Of a DNA stretch of 64,000 nucleotides, positions 45,801 through 55,235 are shown one piece after another. The notes under the pieces were generated by a model. That model was not told where the DNA came from and made no database searches. It saw nothing but the letters and a program-made list of their open reading frames with translations. The position numbers were made by a program, and so were the translations under genes. Origin of the DNA: Chrysopilus asiliformis (Eukaryota > Arthropoda > Insecta > Diptera > Rhagionidae); assembly GCA_964034945.1 (NCBI GenBank), contig OZ035961.1, positions 89,282,991 through 89,346,990 on the forward strand, read 5' to 3'. The number at the start of each line of letters is the position of its first letter. The first letter of the stretch is position 1.

Positions 45801-47184
45801 ACAAAAAAAACTTTCTTTGCTTTCTTGCGTTTGACATTTTTCAACTGAAGTCACATGCAATGTCACAAGACAGCATAGCAAATCGCAACATCTGTCAAAT
45901 TGAAAAACGTAGTAGGAGGGATAATGGCATGCAATTTCTAGTCGTGCGTGTAACCGTAGGGTTAGCTATTTTTTCGGGATTTTCCCCGAAAGGAGGATTT
46001 TGAGGTCTGTCTTTTTACTCTTGGTTTTAGTTATGAGATGTTTTTAAACGTTTTGGACTAGCCTTTGTATTTTATATTAGCATCTTTGATTCTTATGTGC
46101 TAAAAAAAGGCTCAAAGTTGTTCGTCGAAAAATCGACAAGCGGACCTGATAACTTGTGTACATAAACATGAGCATATGCTTATACTCCACTTTTTTCGAG
46201 CAAATTCTCCAATTTTTGTCAACAAAACTGAGCAAATGTTGTACTTCGGAAGCAGGTGTTTATTGCCAACCGGATTTGCCTACCTTTATTTATACAAACT
46301 TGAAAATTTGCTCTAAACAAGTAGAGTATAAGCATATGCTTAGTTTTATCCATACAGCTCAATAGATGAAAAAAAGTAACGCAAATTTTTGGTTTTTTTT
46401 TTGTGTCCGTAAAAATAACGTGAACAGACACAATTTTTTTAGTTTTGTTGTTTCCGTTTTACGTTATTTTTTGCAGAGAATTTTCTACCAACAGCTAATT
46501 AGGCTTCTCCTTTAATAAAAGGTGAAGTTTCTATTAACAGATTCTAATTTAATGACTGATTTTCTACTTACAAACTCATCATAGCTGGACGCGTCGGTTT
46601 CTTTGAAAAATCTGTGAAAAATTATTGCTGCCGTGGCTGTTGTCAGAGGTTTCATATTCAGTTTGATGGCACATTCGAATAAAAATCTAGATGTTAATCC
46701 CTTGGCATTTTTTGACCTAAAAATTGGTATATAGATTTTAGTTGCAAAAAGTTTTTCATAAAATTTGGGTAAGTATTAATAAAAGGGTGGTCCATAAAAT
46801 ATGTCACGCTAATTTTTGGTTTTTAGACCCTCTCCGTACCCTTTTTTTTTGCCATTTTTCGCGATTTTCTATCAAATTTAGTATCGCCGCCGTCACTGTA
46901 TCGCCCACTTCTCCTAAAATTGTGACATATTTTATGGCCAGATGCATAAAACTTTCAATTCCAAAATTATGAATCAAATTAATTCAATTTTACCACATTA
47001 AAAAAAAGTTCAAGTCTAAACAATTTCATACAAACGGAAATAACTGATAAGATTATTCTATTTTTAAGTGCTCTTCCATTAACTCGTAATTTATCACTCA
47101 CCTGTAATCAGTTGGTGCAACTTTTGGAATTTTTACAGCCTCTCGATGTTGTTGAATCGACATCACGTCAACAATGTTCTTCAT
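39803..47184 (-). CDS. CycQ: Cyclin Q (FAM58-type cyclin, CDK10 partner)
   Basis: Six coding exons on the - strand, in transcript order: 47184-47102, 46686-46572, 42990-42772, 42632-42537, 40104-39967, 39898-39803. All donors are GT and acceptors AG, and every phase closes to a protein of about 249 residues, the length of human cyclin Q (248). The first cyclin fold holds PLTTATAAIIFHRFFKET, then LIASASIYLAGKIKDDPVKI with the cyclin-box Lys. Its Glu partner is in IVEAELLIARMLQFDLSTVH. HPHKYMLYYMKSLQEW opens the second fold. Cyclin Q activates CDK10 and, in humans, its loss causes STAR syndrome; the fly gene is known as koko. Introns hold several MITEs. A probable non-coding first exon ends at 47981, and a poly(A) signal lies at 39646-39641. 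Confidence 0.93.
39967..40104 (-). CDS. CycQ: CycQ exon 5
   Basis: Acceptor TTATTTTAG, donor AAT|GTAAGA. Phase 0 in and out. It encodes DFHQSPAILNYKPSHVAICC then LSLALQTYGVQVPL and an acidic loop TDENDDNTVWYN. The HVAICCLSLALQTYGVxVP block is the second-fold signature of cyclin Q. Confidence 0.92.
40527..40773. mobile_element. MITE with ~100-bp inverted arms
   Basis: AGGCACTTGGCACACCGAAT then CGAATTCGCACCGCAT and GCGAAAAAGTTCAA at the left, inverted at the right and ending GTGTGCCAAGTGCCT. Pairing continues inward through the GATCTTATAT/TACATGAG words. It lies in CycQ intron 4. Confidence 0.8.
41045..41426. mobile_element. MITE with TTA target duplication (Harbinger-like)
   Basis: Ends AGCCTAGTACGCAGTTCGAG and the inverted CTCGAACTGCGTACTAGGCT. 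Both continue with the TAAAATGAAATTTT arm. TTA lies on each side (41042-41044, 41427-41429). Non-coding. Confidence 0.8.
41709..42517. mobile_element. hAT-like non-autonomous element beside a CycQ splice donor
   Basis: Ends CAGTGTTCAAAAC and GTTTTGAACACTA (12 of 13 bases inverted). GTACTGAC at 41701-41708 and GTTCTGAC at 42518-42525 are a 7/8 match of a hAT-type 8-bp duplication. The inside is rich in TTCGTTCTC/GAGAACGAA words. The right duplication ends only 5 bp before the donor hexamer (42531-42536) of CycQ exon 4. Confidence 0.75.
42537..42632 (-). CDS. CycQ: CycQ exon 4
   Basis: Acceptor AAATTTGTAG, donor CAG|GTGAGT. Phase 0 in and out, 32 codons: YMLYYMKSLQEWFGPNQWNS then LPIAKTSASYLQ. 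It aligns with human [20 protein letters not shown]. The exon is 139 bp from its upstream neighbour. Confidence 0.93.
42772..42990 (-). CDS. CycQ: CycQ exon 3: centre of the cyclin box
   Basis: Acceptor TTACATTTCAG, donor AAG|GTGAGT. 73 codons in phase 0: LIASASIYLAGKIKDDPVKI, RDVINVSHNTLNRGSNPLEL, GDEYWAIRDAIVEAELLIAR, MLQFDLSTVHPHK. The Lys of LAGK and the Glu of EAELL form the conserved cyclin-box pair that binds the kinase. Confidence 0.95.
43100..43930 (+). mobile_element. Repeat family C, long copy
   Basis: GATAACGGATAACGGTAAG-type blocks, CATTCTCATTAATTCACTTC, a CCGCCATTTTGGATACTTCC box, CATTTCAGGACCCAACATGC, GCTAGCTCTATTAGTTTTTG, ACAGACTGACAGACAGAAAG, ATGACTCCAATCGACTCAGG and TTAAGAGGTCGAAATTTTTC. 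It is the best-preserved copy in the window, only with a minimal microsatellite. It lies in CycQ intron 2. Confidence 0.7.
44552..44895. mobile_element. MITE with ~85-bp inverted arms
   Basis: CCTATTGGAATTTCTCGGCT then TATAAGGTCTGCAG and AAATTATATTATTTTTGCGG at the left is inverted at the right, ending GAGAAATTCCAATAGG. The arms match almost fully to the ATGTTTTCACATCC words. TCTTACCTACG occurs just left (44486) and again just right (44898) of the region. Confidence 0.8.
44903..45961. mobile_element. ~1.06-kb element with CCTACGGTTACACGCACGAC ends, TTA-flanked
   Basis: CCTACGGTTACACGCACGAC then TAGAAATCGCATG at the left and its inverse at 45930-45961 at the right. TTA lies at 44900-44902 and 45962-45964. 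It contains a second inverted pair (CTACGTCATCGGCAAGAAAT near 45504 against its inverse ending near 45635), so an element within the element. No transposase seen. Confidence 0.75.
46168..46343. repeat. Inverted repeat in CycQ intron 2
   Basis: GAGCATATGCTTATACTC at 46168-46190 and GAGTATAAGCATATGCTTAG at 46323-46343 pair, with GAGCAAATTYTC words nested inside in both orientations. Probably a small foldback element. Confidence 0.6.
46572..46686 (-). CDS. CycQ: CycQ exon 2: first cyclin-box helices
   Basis: Acceptor TTAACATCTAG, donor TTT|GTAAGT. One base completes an Arg codon, then 38 codons: FLFECAIKLNMKPLTTATAA and IIFHRFFKETDASSYDEF. It aligns with human FIMEAGVKLGMRSIPIATAC. It lies 3.6 kb upstream of exon 3, across the large transposon-filled intron. 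Confidence 0.94.
46786..46945. mobile_element. Small MITE with GTCCATAAAATATGTCAC-type ends
   Basis: GGTCCATAAAATATGTCACG at the left against TTGTGACATATTTTATGGCC at the right. The same end motif is seen at 26257-26430 and as a single end at 36208. It lies in the 415-bp CycQ intron 1. Confidence 0.6.
47102..47184 (-). CDS. CycQ: CycQ first coding exon
   Basis: ATG at 47184-47182, then MKNIVDVMSIQQHREAVKIP and KVAPTDY, donor TACAG|GTGAGT, phase 2. The joined Arg gives PTDYRFLFECAIK. Nine bases... the exon probably extends a little upstream as 5' UTR, since TTTCCAG|TGTGAA just before the ATG is a good acceptor (exon edge about 47190). The start is chosen because this is the first ATG in frame after that acceptor, and gives a family-typical length. 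Confidence 0.85.
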
Positions 47185-47980
47185 TTCACACTGGAAACGT
47201 CGACAATGCAAAGAATTATTTTTAATGATTGTAATTTTGTTATTGATGTGAATTTTTTTGCGAAAAAATGTTGATAAAAAAGAAATAAATATTTACAGAG
47301 GCACATGGCCACGTGGAGATTTGTGTTTATAGAGTTTAACGCTTGTTTTTTTTTGGAAGAGGAGATAAGAAAATTTGTCTGGTCCAAAAGAATTTCATTG
47401 GGGCTTAGAATAGTTAATAGTAGTAGGGCCCAGGAAGATTGGAGAGATAAATATTGGACCAAAACTATTTTTTTGAGACTTATATTCCTCCTGGATGATA
47501 AGATCCGCTTAAAAAAAATTTGTTTTAGAAAAGAAAAATTTTGAAATGTTTTCCACAACTTTCCAATGATTTAATTTAATTTTTTTATCAAACACTGAGT
47601 GGATTATGCTTAGAAATTTTACCATAAGTATTTCCAGAATTGTTTTAACAATTAATACAAGCTGATAAATGGATGAAAACCTTCTAGAACATCACAAATT
47701 TCTTACAAAGATCGCTTGTTTTCTACAAATAAAAGTGAATGTTAATAAATAATTTTCTACAATATATTTTACCAAATTCAAGCAAAATCCAGAAGAAATA
47801 AGTGAATGTCTTCGGCCCACGCCTTTAATCTTGAATTGCCCACTGGAGTTCAACAACTTTCTTTCAATTAATTTCAATATTTCAAGAGCTATTCACTTCT
47901 ACTAGCCAAATCAAACAGATAAATTAGTCGACAGATGCGGTAGACAGACAATTTGTTTTACTGCTAAAATATGATCTTAC

Positions 47981-48230
47981 CGGCGACCCAGTTTGATAAC
48001 GAAACAAAATTCGCAAACGCGTCTATGGCAGACAACAAAATTTGGCAATCACCTCAACGATTAAATTATTGAAGACAATTTTCCGACAGCGAAGTCTTGG
48101 CGAACAAAAACAGAATAAGTAAATGAGAAATGATTTGAACGAAGAAAAAAGTTTGCCCCAAAAATGAGGAAAAACCGGTTCCATTGCGAAGCGCCCATTT
48201 GAATCTTCCCTTGAGGCGTCTCGCCCTGTT
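47981..48230 (-). promoter_or_regulatory. CycQ: Probable 5' UTR exon and promoter region of CycQ
   Basis: On the - strand a donor GCCG|GTAAGA ends a GC-richer stretch at 47981, facing the acceptor just before the CycQ start codon. The upstream edge is a guess; no ATG in frame is seen in the exon. A TATCGAT word at 48355-48361 resembles a DRE-type insect promoter motif and may be chance. Confidence 0.4.
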
Positions 48231-50299
48231 TTGTTAACTACGACGCCTCTGGCATAATAAATTTCAAAAAAATTATATTTTGGAAGTATGGGGTTTTTCT
48301 CGTTTTTTTTTTGTTCGTGGGGCCTCTGTAAATGCGGGGGAATTTACAAATCAGGTATCGATGATGTAAAAAAAAACGCTGTAAGGGATTGGAAGCGGCG
48401 GATCGTGTGGAAATTGAGAACCATAAAACTAATTCTAGGTTATGAAGTTAATACTATTATTCAATCGCTTACAATTGTAGGAATTACCTTTAAAGAGTGA
48501 TGGTTTGTTTTTGTTGCGCAAACTTTCTCCTCAGCTGTCGTGGGTTGTTTGGATTTTCAAAGCCGGTTCCGGGCCGATTTTTTTATTCTTCGCAACAAAA
48601 AAACTGAAAAAAAATCAGCACAGGCACATGGAATCAGTTGAAACTGTTTAAATGATTAATTTTGTATTCGAAAGAGTTACAATCACGAATTTATCACAAC
48701 AGAGTTTTTAATTAATTATTCAGACGAAAGGACACCAAAACCATGCGAGTCAATGTCAAAATGAAGATGCAGAATCTAGCGCCGCGTAAGAGGAGTGTAT
48801 GTTTTTGGAAGCTCAAATGGGCTAGGCATGAATCGGTTCAGCCAATCAAAATGCTTTATTGACAAGTGTTGATGGCGCTTTTCAAATTTAAAATTTTCCT
48901 TTTGGTTTTTTATTCGAATTTTCATAAAAAAAATGTCCTGACGAAAGCATAGTCAATTTAAATATATTAGACGATTTTATTCCACCAATGTCTACGCGCC
49001 AAATACAATTAGTTCGTTTATTTATTAAAATATCTGAGCCTCTTTCCGACCTTTCTATTTTTTTTTTTAAATTCTTTCCAAAAAATTTTTAATTTCTTCA
49101 AAACGAGTTTTGTACGCAAGAAATTCTGTATTTTCCGCATAAATTTTATTACACGTGATAATTTTTTCGGCCTTTTTATACTTTTTAGCATAACTGATAT
49201 TTTACATATTTTTTTGGCGATTTTCCTGGAGAACTTTTTATTGTTTTTTCTTTGTTATTTTTAGGACTTTATTTTTAATTAAATAATGATCACAATAACG
49301 ACAAAACTCATGTGATTAAAATTACAAAATTAAAAATCCGTTACAAGATTTACTTTGAAAAATATTTCTTCATATTTATCATATTCTTGAATTTTCGTTT
49401 AAAAACAAACATAAATAATTTTAAAATTTCTAAAATTCCTAAAAATGTTAATAACACACAATTTTTATTTTTTTTTTGTAACCCAAACGGTGATCATTTC
49501 AAATTTACCGCCTAAAATCATCCCCAATCCTATCAATCGATTTTTTCACCCCAAGTTAAATATAAATTTCAACCCCTCATTTTGGCATAAGAATCCAAAG
49601 CTTACGGAGCTTTTTCACATTTCTGTTTTGTCAGTGACAAAATAGATAATTTTATAAGTTTTTTGTAAATATCTAAACAAATTTCCTCAAAAACAAGACG
49701 CTCAAGTTATTATAAACGAAGTTTATGATTTCAAAAACTTTTATTTGTTAAATTCTAAAAGAAAACAGTGGAATTGTCTATAAAACTTCGATTGAGTTTG
49801 TAAGAATATTCTGGACACCAAGTTTTTGTTGTTATTTGTGTTTTGTTTATTTTTACATTACATTTTACTGTGCATTACTAATTTATTTACTCTGGGTGTG
49901 GACTTTTATCGCAACAAATGCAAAAATTTACTTCAAATTTAAGATTAAAGTGCAACTGGAATAAAATTGATAACATCATTTACTATCTTAGAATGGGGTT
50001 AGAATAAAGTACTCCAAAATTGGGTGGCGCATCTTGTAAACTTTGATTACATGAGGCCCTGTATTGTGTTTGTTAACTTAATGAGCTGAGAAGTGGATAT
50101 GTCAATGAATATTTGATGGAGAGTAAAAAAGGTTAAATAGAGGTAAAAAATTTAAACAAACTCGTTATCTTGGGAAGTCGAGGTGGTAAAAAGGATTTAC
50201 CAAATTGCTACTGAAAATTGCAAAAGGATGTAACAAGTATCCTACCTTCATCTGAAAGAACTTTTTAAAAATGAGGTTTTTGAAAAATTTGAATTCTTA
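48231..50299. other. Intergenic, no gene recognised
   Basis: AT-rich spacer between the divergent CycQ and ric3 genes. Short frames at 48288-48500 and 49312-49645 are low-complexity and unrecognised. No convincing element ends were found. Confidence 0.5.
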
Positions 50300-50550
50300 A
50301 AAAACCGCTATTTTGTCTATTTCCGGTTAACTGATTTGCACCGAAAATCGATGGGAACGTCCCATTTCAGGACGAAGCATGGCTTGAAACTTTCATGTTT
50401 CTAGCTCAAGTAGGAATCTTTGACACAGACAAACTCACAGACTGAGAAAGACATTGGCTCCAATCGACTCAGGAATGCTCGGGAAATGATTTTCAAGCAA
50501 AATTAAGAGGTCTGAACTTTTCATGAATACAATAACTTATTATAAGACCC
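50300..50550 (+). repeat. Repeat family C, 3' end copy
   Basis: CTATTTTGTCTATTTCCGGT, CATTTCAGGACGAAGCATGG, TTTCTAGCTCAAGTAGG, GGCTCCAATCGACTCAGGAA, AAAATTAAGAGGTCTGAACT. Same order as 43670-43900. Confidence 0.7.
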
Positions 50551-50636
50551 AGAAATTCAAGAAAAATCGCAAGTGTAAACGGGCCCTAAGTTATTGAAAC
50601 AATAAAATTGCACTATTCAAATCAAATTCGACATTA

Positions 50637-51848
50637 GGCCGTATTCTATAACGAAAATTTTATCATTTTTTGTTATGTTATGTCTTAAAATAACATAATT
50701 TCCTCAATTGGTATTCTGTAAGGACAATTTCATTTTATGTTACGCGCTATAACATAAAATTTTTCCTGTTATGACTCATAACATAAAAGCTCCGAGATAG
50801 TACCTTTTATAATCATTTTATCATCTTTTATGCCATTTGACATTTCTACATATATAAAAATGGATGTTTGTCTGTTTGTCTGTCTGTCTGTTTGAGATTA
50901 CAAAACTCAAAAACTACTAGACCGATTTTTACGCGGTTTTTTGCAAAATGATTTGCGTTGCTAGGAGTAGGTTTTTAGCTATGTTAGATATTTGATATTC
51001 GAAACAGAAGGTCCTGTGAGGATAACGAGAATTTCATTTTTCTAATTTTTCTCGAAAAAAAATTGCATTAAGGGCTTTTCGGGGTCGCTGATTACGAATC
51101 CGGGGTTTCAATTTCAATAACTCTAATGAAAGGTCCTTAAGGATTACGTTGATATGTATAAAATGGATTTTTGTGATTGTATAACTAGGCTTTTCAGTCG
51201 AAATTTATACTAAAATAAAAACGCTGGTTTTTAACTTTTTTGTGCTCTACGAAATATTTCGTATTAGTGTTCAAACCTTGACCATTTAACTGACAATAAA
51301 ATGTTTCGCTAAACTGTTTATTTCTGTTCATAAAATGTTAAATATTTTAAACTGTATCAATTAACTATATAGCTCCTGAAGATGGTGAAATAAATTTACC
51401 GAAACTTAGAGCAGCAAAAAAGTTAAAAACCAGCGTTTTTATTTTAATATAAATTTCGACCGAAAAGCCTAGTTATACAATCACAAAAATAATTATAAAA
51501 TAACGGTCAAAAACAAAAACAAAGTAAAAAATGGATGTTGGTATAATTTTTGTCTGACATTTAGTCGAATTATTTAGCTTTCTCCGCAAAAAAAATCTTT
51601 AAAGCAAACAAAACTTTGATTTTTTTTTGCTGTCACTTGACCAGCTGTTCAAAAAGTAATAGAATTCACACCGAAATGTACTAAATCTTTTATGTTAAAG
51701 GTTCGTAAAATGAACGATAAAATTATTTTACTCAACCCTTACAGAAAACGAATTTTTGTAAAATTTTATTTTCATTTTATGAAGAGAAAATTTTATCATC
51801 ATAACATAACATAAAATGTAATTTTATGGGAAATTACAGAATACGGCC
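50637..51848. mobile_element. ~1.2-kb element with GGCCGTATTCTRTAA ends
   Basis: Left GGCCGTATTCTATAACG and right (inverted) GGCCGTATTCTGTAATTTC, both followed inward by A/T-rich TTATGTTATG and AAAATTTTATC words. ATTA is found outside each end, with one extra C at the right. It hosts a GTTTGTCTGTCTGTCTG repeat block (50866-51100) and another inverted repeat (51170-51489). No transposase seen. Confidence 0.7.
51170..51489. mobile_element. Inverted-repeat element nested in 50637-51848
   Basis: TTGTGATTGTATAACTAGGC then TTTTCNGTCGAAATTTATA and AAAACGCTGGTTTTTAACTT at the left is inverted at the right, ending GCCTAGTTATACAATCACAA. The arms are about 80 bp and well matched. Confidence 0.8.
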
Positions 51849-51964
51849 CATTATTGCATTGTTGCAGCACTCAGTTGTAGTTCTTGTGAGTTCAATAGTT
51901 GTTCGATTTACCCGTTAACAAACCTCAAATTTTTCGTAAAAAATATAAAGCGTTTTTTAAATTA

Positions 51965-52682
51965 CAGTCGAACCTGGATGAGTCGGACCTGAGTAAGTGG
52001 GAAACCTCAGTAGCTGGAATGGATTGTTCTGCCCAAGAGTTTCTAAGGCTGCAAACAAAGTGAATGCGATAAACTATGCGGTGCGATGTACGATGCTACG
52101 GAAACCCTTGAACTAAGTGAAAGTGCCCATAGTGGACACGATGCGATATACGATGCTGAGCGATGTAGACGATGCGATTAAATCGAAACCATTTCGTTGT
52201 ATACATTCTACACAGTTCAGATATTAATTTCAATTAAAATGCGGTTTTTGGCATCTTACATTCCGTTTTTAGTTAAATTAGTAATAATAAGGTGGCTGAG
52301 TGAATAAAAAGAAGTTTTGTTTAAAACAATTGAAGTTTTTGTGATTTTGAGAAATGTTGTCAAATCGCAAAATTGTTATTTTTGTTTCTGAAGTGTTAAC
52401 AAATGTGGGTTTTTTATTCATCTTGGGGATACTTTTGCTTAGAAATTATTGAAATAGTCCCCTTAAGTCATATTAAATGAAAACTTTACAGCTGTCAAAG
52501 ATCGTTTACATCGGATTCCACGTTTACAACCGCATCGGACATCGCACTGCATAGCTCATCGTATTCACTTTGTTTGCAGCCTAAACAGAGGGTAAGTGGA
52601 AAAACTTAGGGTAAGTGAAAAAACTCTATAAAAGGGACCCGTGGAACGGTCCCGTGCGATCCTACTTATCCAGGTTTGACTG
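51965..52682. mobile_element. TA-flanked pogo/Tc1-like non-autonomous element
   Basis: CAGTCGAACCTGGATGAGTC at the left and CAGTCAAACCTGGATAAGTA (inverted) at the right, with TA directly outside each end. CAGT-type ends plus TA fit the pogo/Tigger group. Another element (52047-52581) sits inside. Confidence 0.78.
52047..52581. mobile_element. TAA-flanked MITE nested in the pogo-like element
   Basis: GGCTGCAAACAAAGTGAATG then CGAT at the left and its inverse at the right (TTCACTTTGTTTGCAGCC ending at 52581). TAA lies at 52044-52046 and 52582-52584, a 3-bp duplication of PIF/Harbinger type. The inside has GATGCGATATACGATGC-like words in both orientations. Confidence 0.82.
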
Positions 52683-52689
52683 TACATGC

Positions 52690-54668
52690 TATTTATTGCA
52701 TTACTTTCATAAACCATTTACGAAATATCGTAATAATAAGCAGAGGGAAAAGTAAAAACGTCATATTTCATAGATAGATTTCAAGCCATATATGCGTCCT
52801 TAACTTATTTACAACATGCAGACATTTGAAATGCATGCTTGAACTTTTGTTCAAATTTTTTTTAATTAATGCAAGCACGAGTAAATCCACTTGACTAACT
52901 TTAAGTACACCCACATACATCTAATAGATTTTCCATGCATATTTTCACGGAAAATTCCTGATGGATAAACACCGGGTGAAATTTAAATGAAACAGACTGT
53001 AGGAATGAGAGAATTTTATAAAAATGAGGAACTTGAAAAAAATTAAAGATTTTTACAGCAAATATTCATAAAAAATATGTTTTTTTGAACTGGAATTTAG
53101 TACTAAACTATACTACGAATATTTTATGAATTTTTGAAAAAAAAATTTGAATAACCGCCACAGTCGCGTCTATAAAATTACACCCACTAGAATTCATCTT
53201 TCTCCACTTTTGAATCTTCGATCGAGGCAAATAAATTCAGTTGCGATTAGTCTTCAGAAATAGCTTGACTAGTTCGAACGAGAGTTTCGAACTTATTTAA
53301 GAGCTAAAAGAAATTCTTTTGTTTTTTTATTCTTTTTGATTTTGATTTTCATCGTTCATCAAGAAAATGCTAACGAGACATTAAACGAAATTCATAATAA
53401 TTAATATTACGTAATTTGAACTTTAAATTTATTTAATTTTTGCATGAAATACGATTATTCACCGCTGCCGCGTTCAATGAGGAAAATTATGTGAATTTTT
53501 GAGAAAGAAAAACTTCTTAAAGTGAAGGAGATTTTCTCCTGAAATAAAAACGAGATTTCCTTGACATCCTATGATTTCATCTCTAAAAAACGATGAAGAA
53601 TTGTGTGGAACGTGTAGCGAAAGAGTTTTCAAAATTTTTATGCTAGTGTGAAATGTTGTAAATCATTTTCTAACGGATCCGCTAAGTGAAAATATATTTT
53701 TTAAAAAAAGTACTAGTAGTGGTGATGGTGGTTTGGTGCGAAAAAATACTCCGAAGGCTCAGGGCTAAAAATAACGAAGAAAAGTTCATTTTTAAATTAT
53801 TGGCATAATAATAATGTCATCTTTTTGGTTTGAGGGAATTTTTCCTATTATTATGATTCGGATTTTATATAATTTATTAAATTCCGAAACATATTTGAAA
53901 TCTGAATAAAACAATACGCTAAATGTTTTATTGAAATTCTTAATCATGCTATAGAACTACCCCAAATCGGCCAAGTATGATTGATTGTGTTCGCAAGTGT
54001 GAATTTGAATTTTTATTTTATTCTATTTATTTTGAAAATATAAATAAATGCGTTTTAGTAATGGACCAAAATTGTTTTGTTTCTGTGCCAAATAAAATCA
54101 GAAGAATCAAAAGAGGCATCAGGGTGAGGTTTTACAGGCCATCCAATGTGATTGGATTATTTGGTCGATGGTGCACTTTCTCACTCGGGCGGTATTTTTA
54201 AAAAAAAAATATTTTTCGTCTTCGGTCATTATTTTTGTTGACAACATTTTCGTGCCAAATATATTTTTATTTACTCATAATTTCAAAAAACCCATTACCT
54301 CAGAAAATGACAATAATGATGGATGATCAAACAAAAAAATTGTTTTTAACGGTTCAAAAAATCGTTAAGATCATTAACCTCAGTTTTTTTTAAACTTTAC
54401 GATAAACTGAAAATAGTTTCCATTTTTCTAGAGTAGAGAATACATAAAATATTTTAAAAAAAATCATGCTTATATCTTTTTTCTCAATTTTTTCAAATAC
54501 GTAGGAAGGTAGAAAAGTTTTCGGCTTAATATAGAAACAGAAAATAGTCATGTTTTTTTTCTAAATGGCAAACTTTTGACTGAAATTTTTCTAAATGGCA
54601 ATCTTTTGGCTGGAATGGGGCTTTTCGGCCACCTCTCTCCCCTCATCGTAATTCTTTTTAGAAGAAAA
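52690..54668. other. Intergenic, no certain gene; possible promoter near 53.2 kb
   Basis: TATAAAA at 53171-53177 is followed 25 bp on by an initiator-like TTCATCTT and then a run of sequence with several GAACGAG/TTCGAAC words. It could be a distant ric3 promoter, but there is no other support. The frame at 53977-54201 is unrecognised. Confidence 0.3.
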
Positions 54669-55235
54669 CATAACAAAAGCTATAATTGCCAATCTGGCAA
54701 TCATTGGAGACCTGTATGGTGATATTCATATCAAAATTCGTACAGTTGTACCAAAATTCCACTTTGAAGTCAAACTTTTCAATAAGAATTTTTAAAATTT
54801 ATTCCAATCGGATTTTGATGTATGGGAGTTTTATGTAGAATCATATCCTAAATAACTTTTGTTCTTGCACTTTTTTGATAAGATGCACCGTTTTTGAGAT
54901 ATTCACAAAAACCGTTTTCGTTCGTATGGGGGGTACCCCCCCTAATGGTCCATTTTTGCCCATTAACGAACTTAGCCTCGCATTTTACGAAAAACGGATC
55001 TGCGCAAAATTTCAAGCTCAATCCATGCGCCCGCAATCTGCGCCACAGACAGACAGACAGACAGACGGACAGACAGACGGACAGACGGACAGACGGACAG
55101 ACATGCAGAAATTAATTATTTTTATCATTCTAAACACACTGGTGTAATTCATTTTTGTGTGTGATAACGGGATCTTGGCGTTACAAACGGTAAGGCAAAT
55201 CTAATAAACCCTTTGGTTTCACCATACAGGTATAA
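54669..55235 (-). mobile_element. Repeat family A, near complete copy (reverse)
   Basis: Read on the - strand, it has the same blocks as 8787-9361, from ATACCTGTATGGTGAAACCA (at 55234) through CGCCAAGATCCCGTTAT, a (GTCTGTCC)n run at 55040-55105, the CATACGAACGAAAACG box and the end with GCCAGATTGGC. Confidence 0.75.

Noticed and set aside
53171..53245. TATAAAA and TCAGTT words as a promoter
   Set aside because: The TCAGTT at 53237 is too far from the TATA word, and the nearer TTCATC is weak. Kept only as a remark in the spacer entry.
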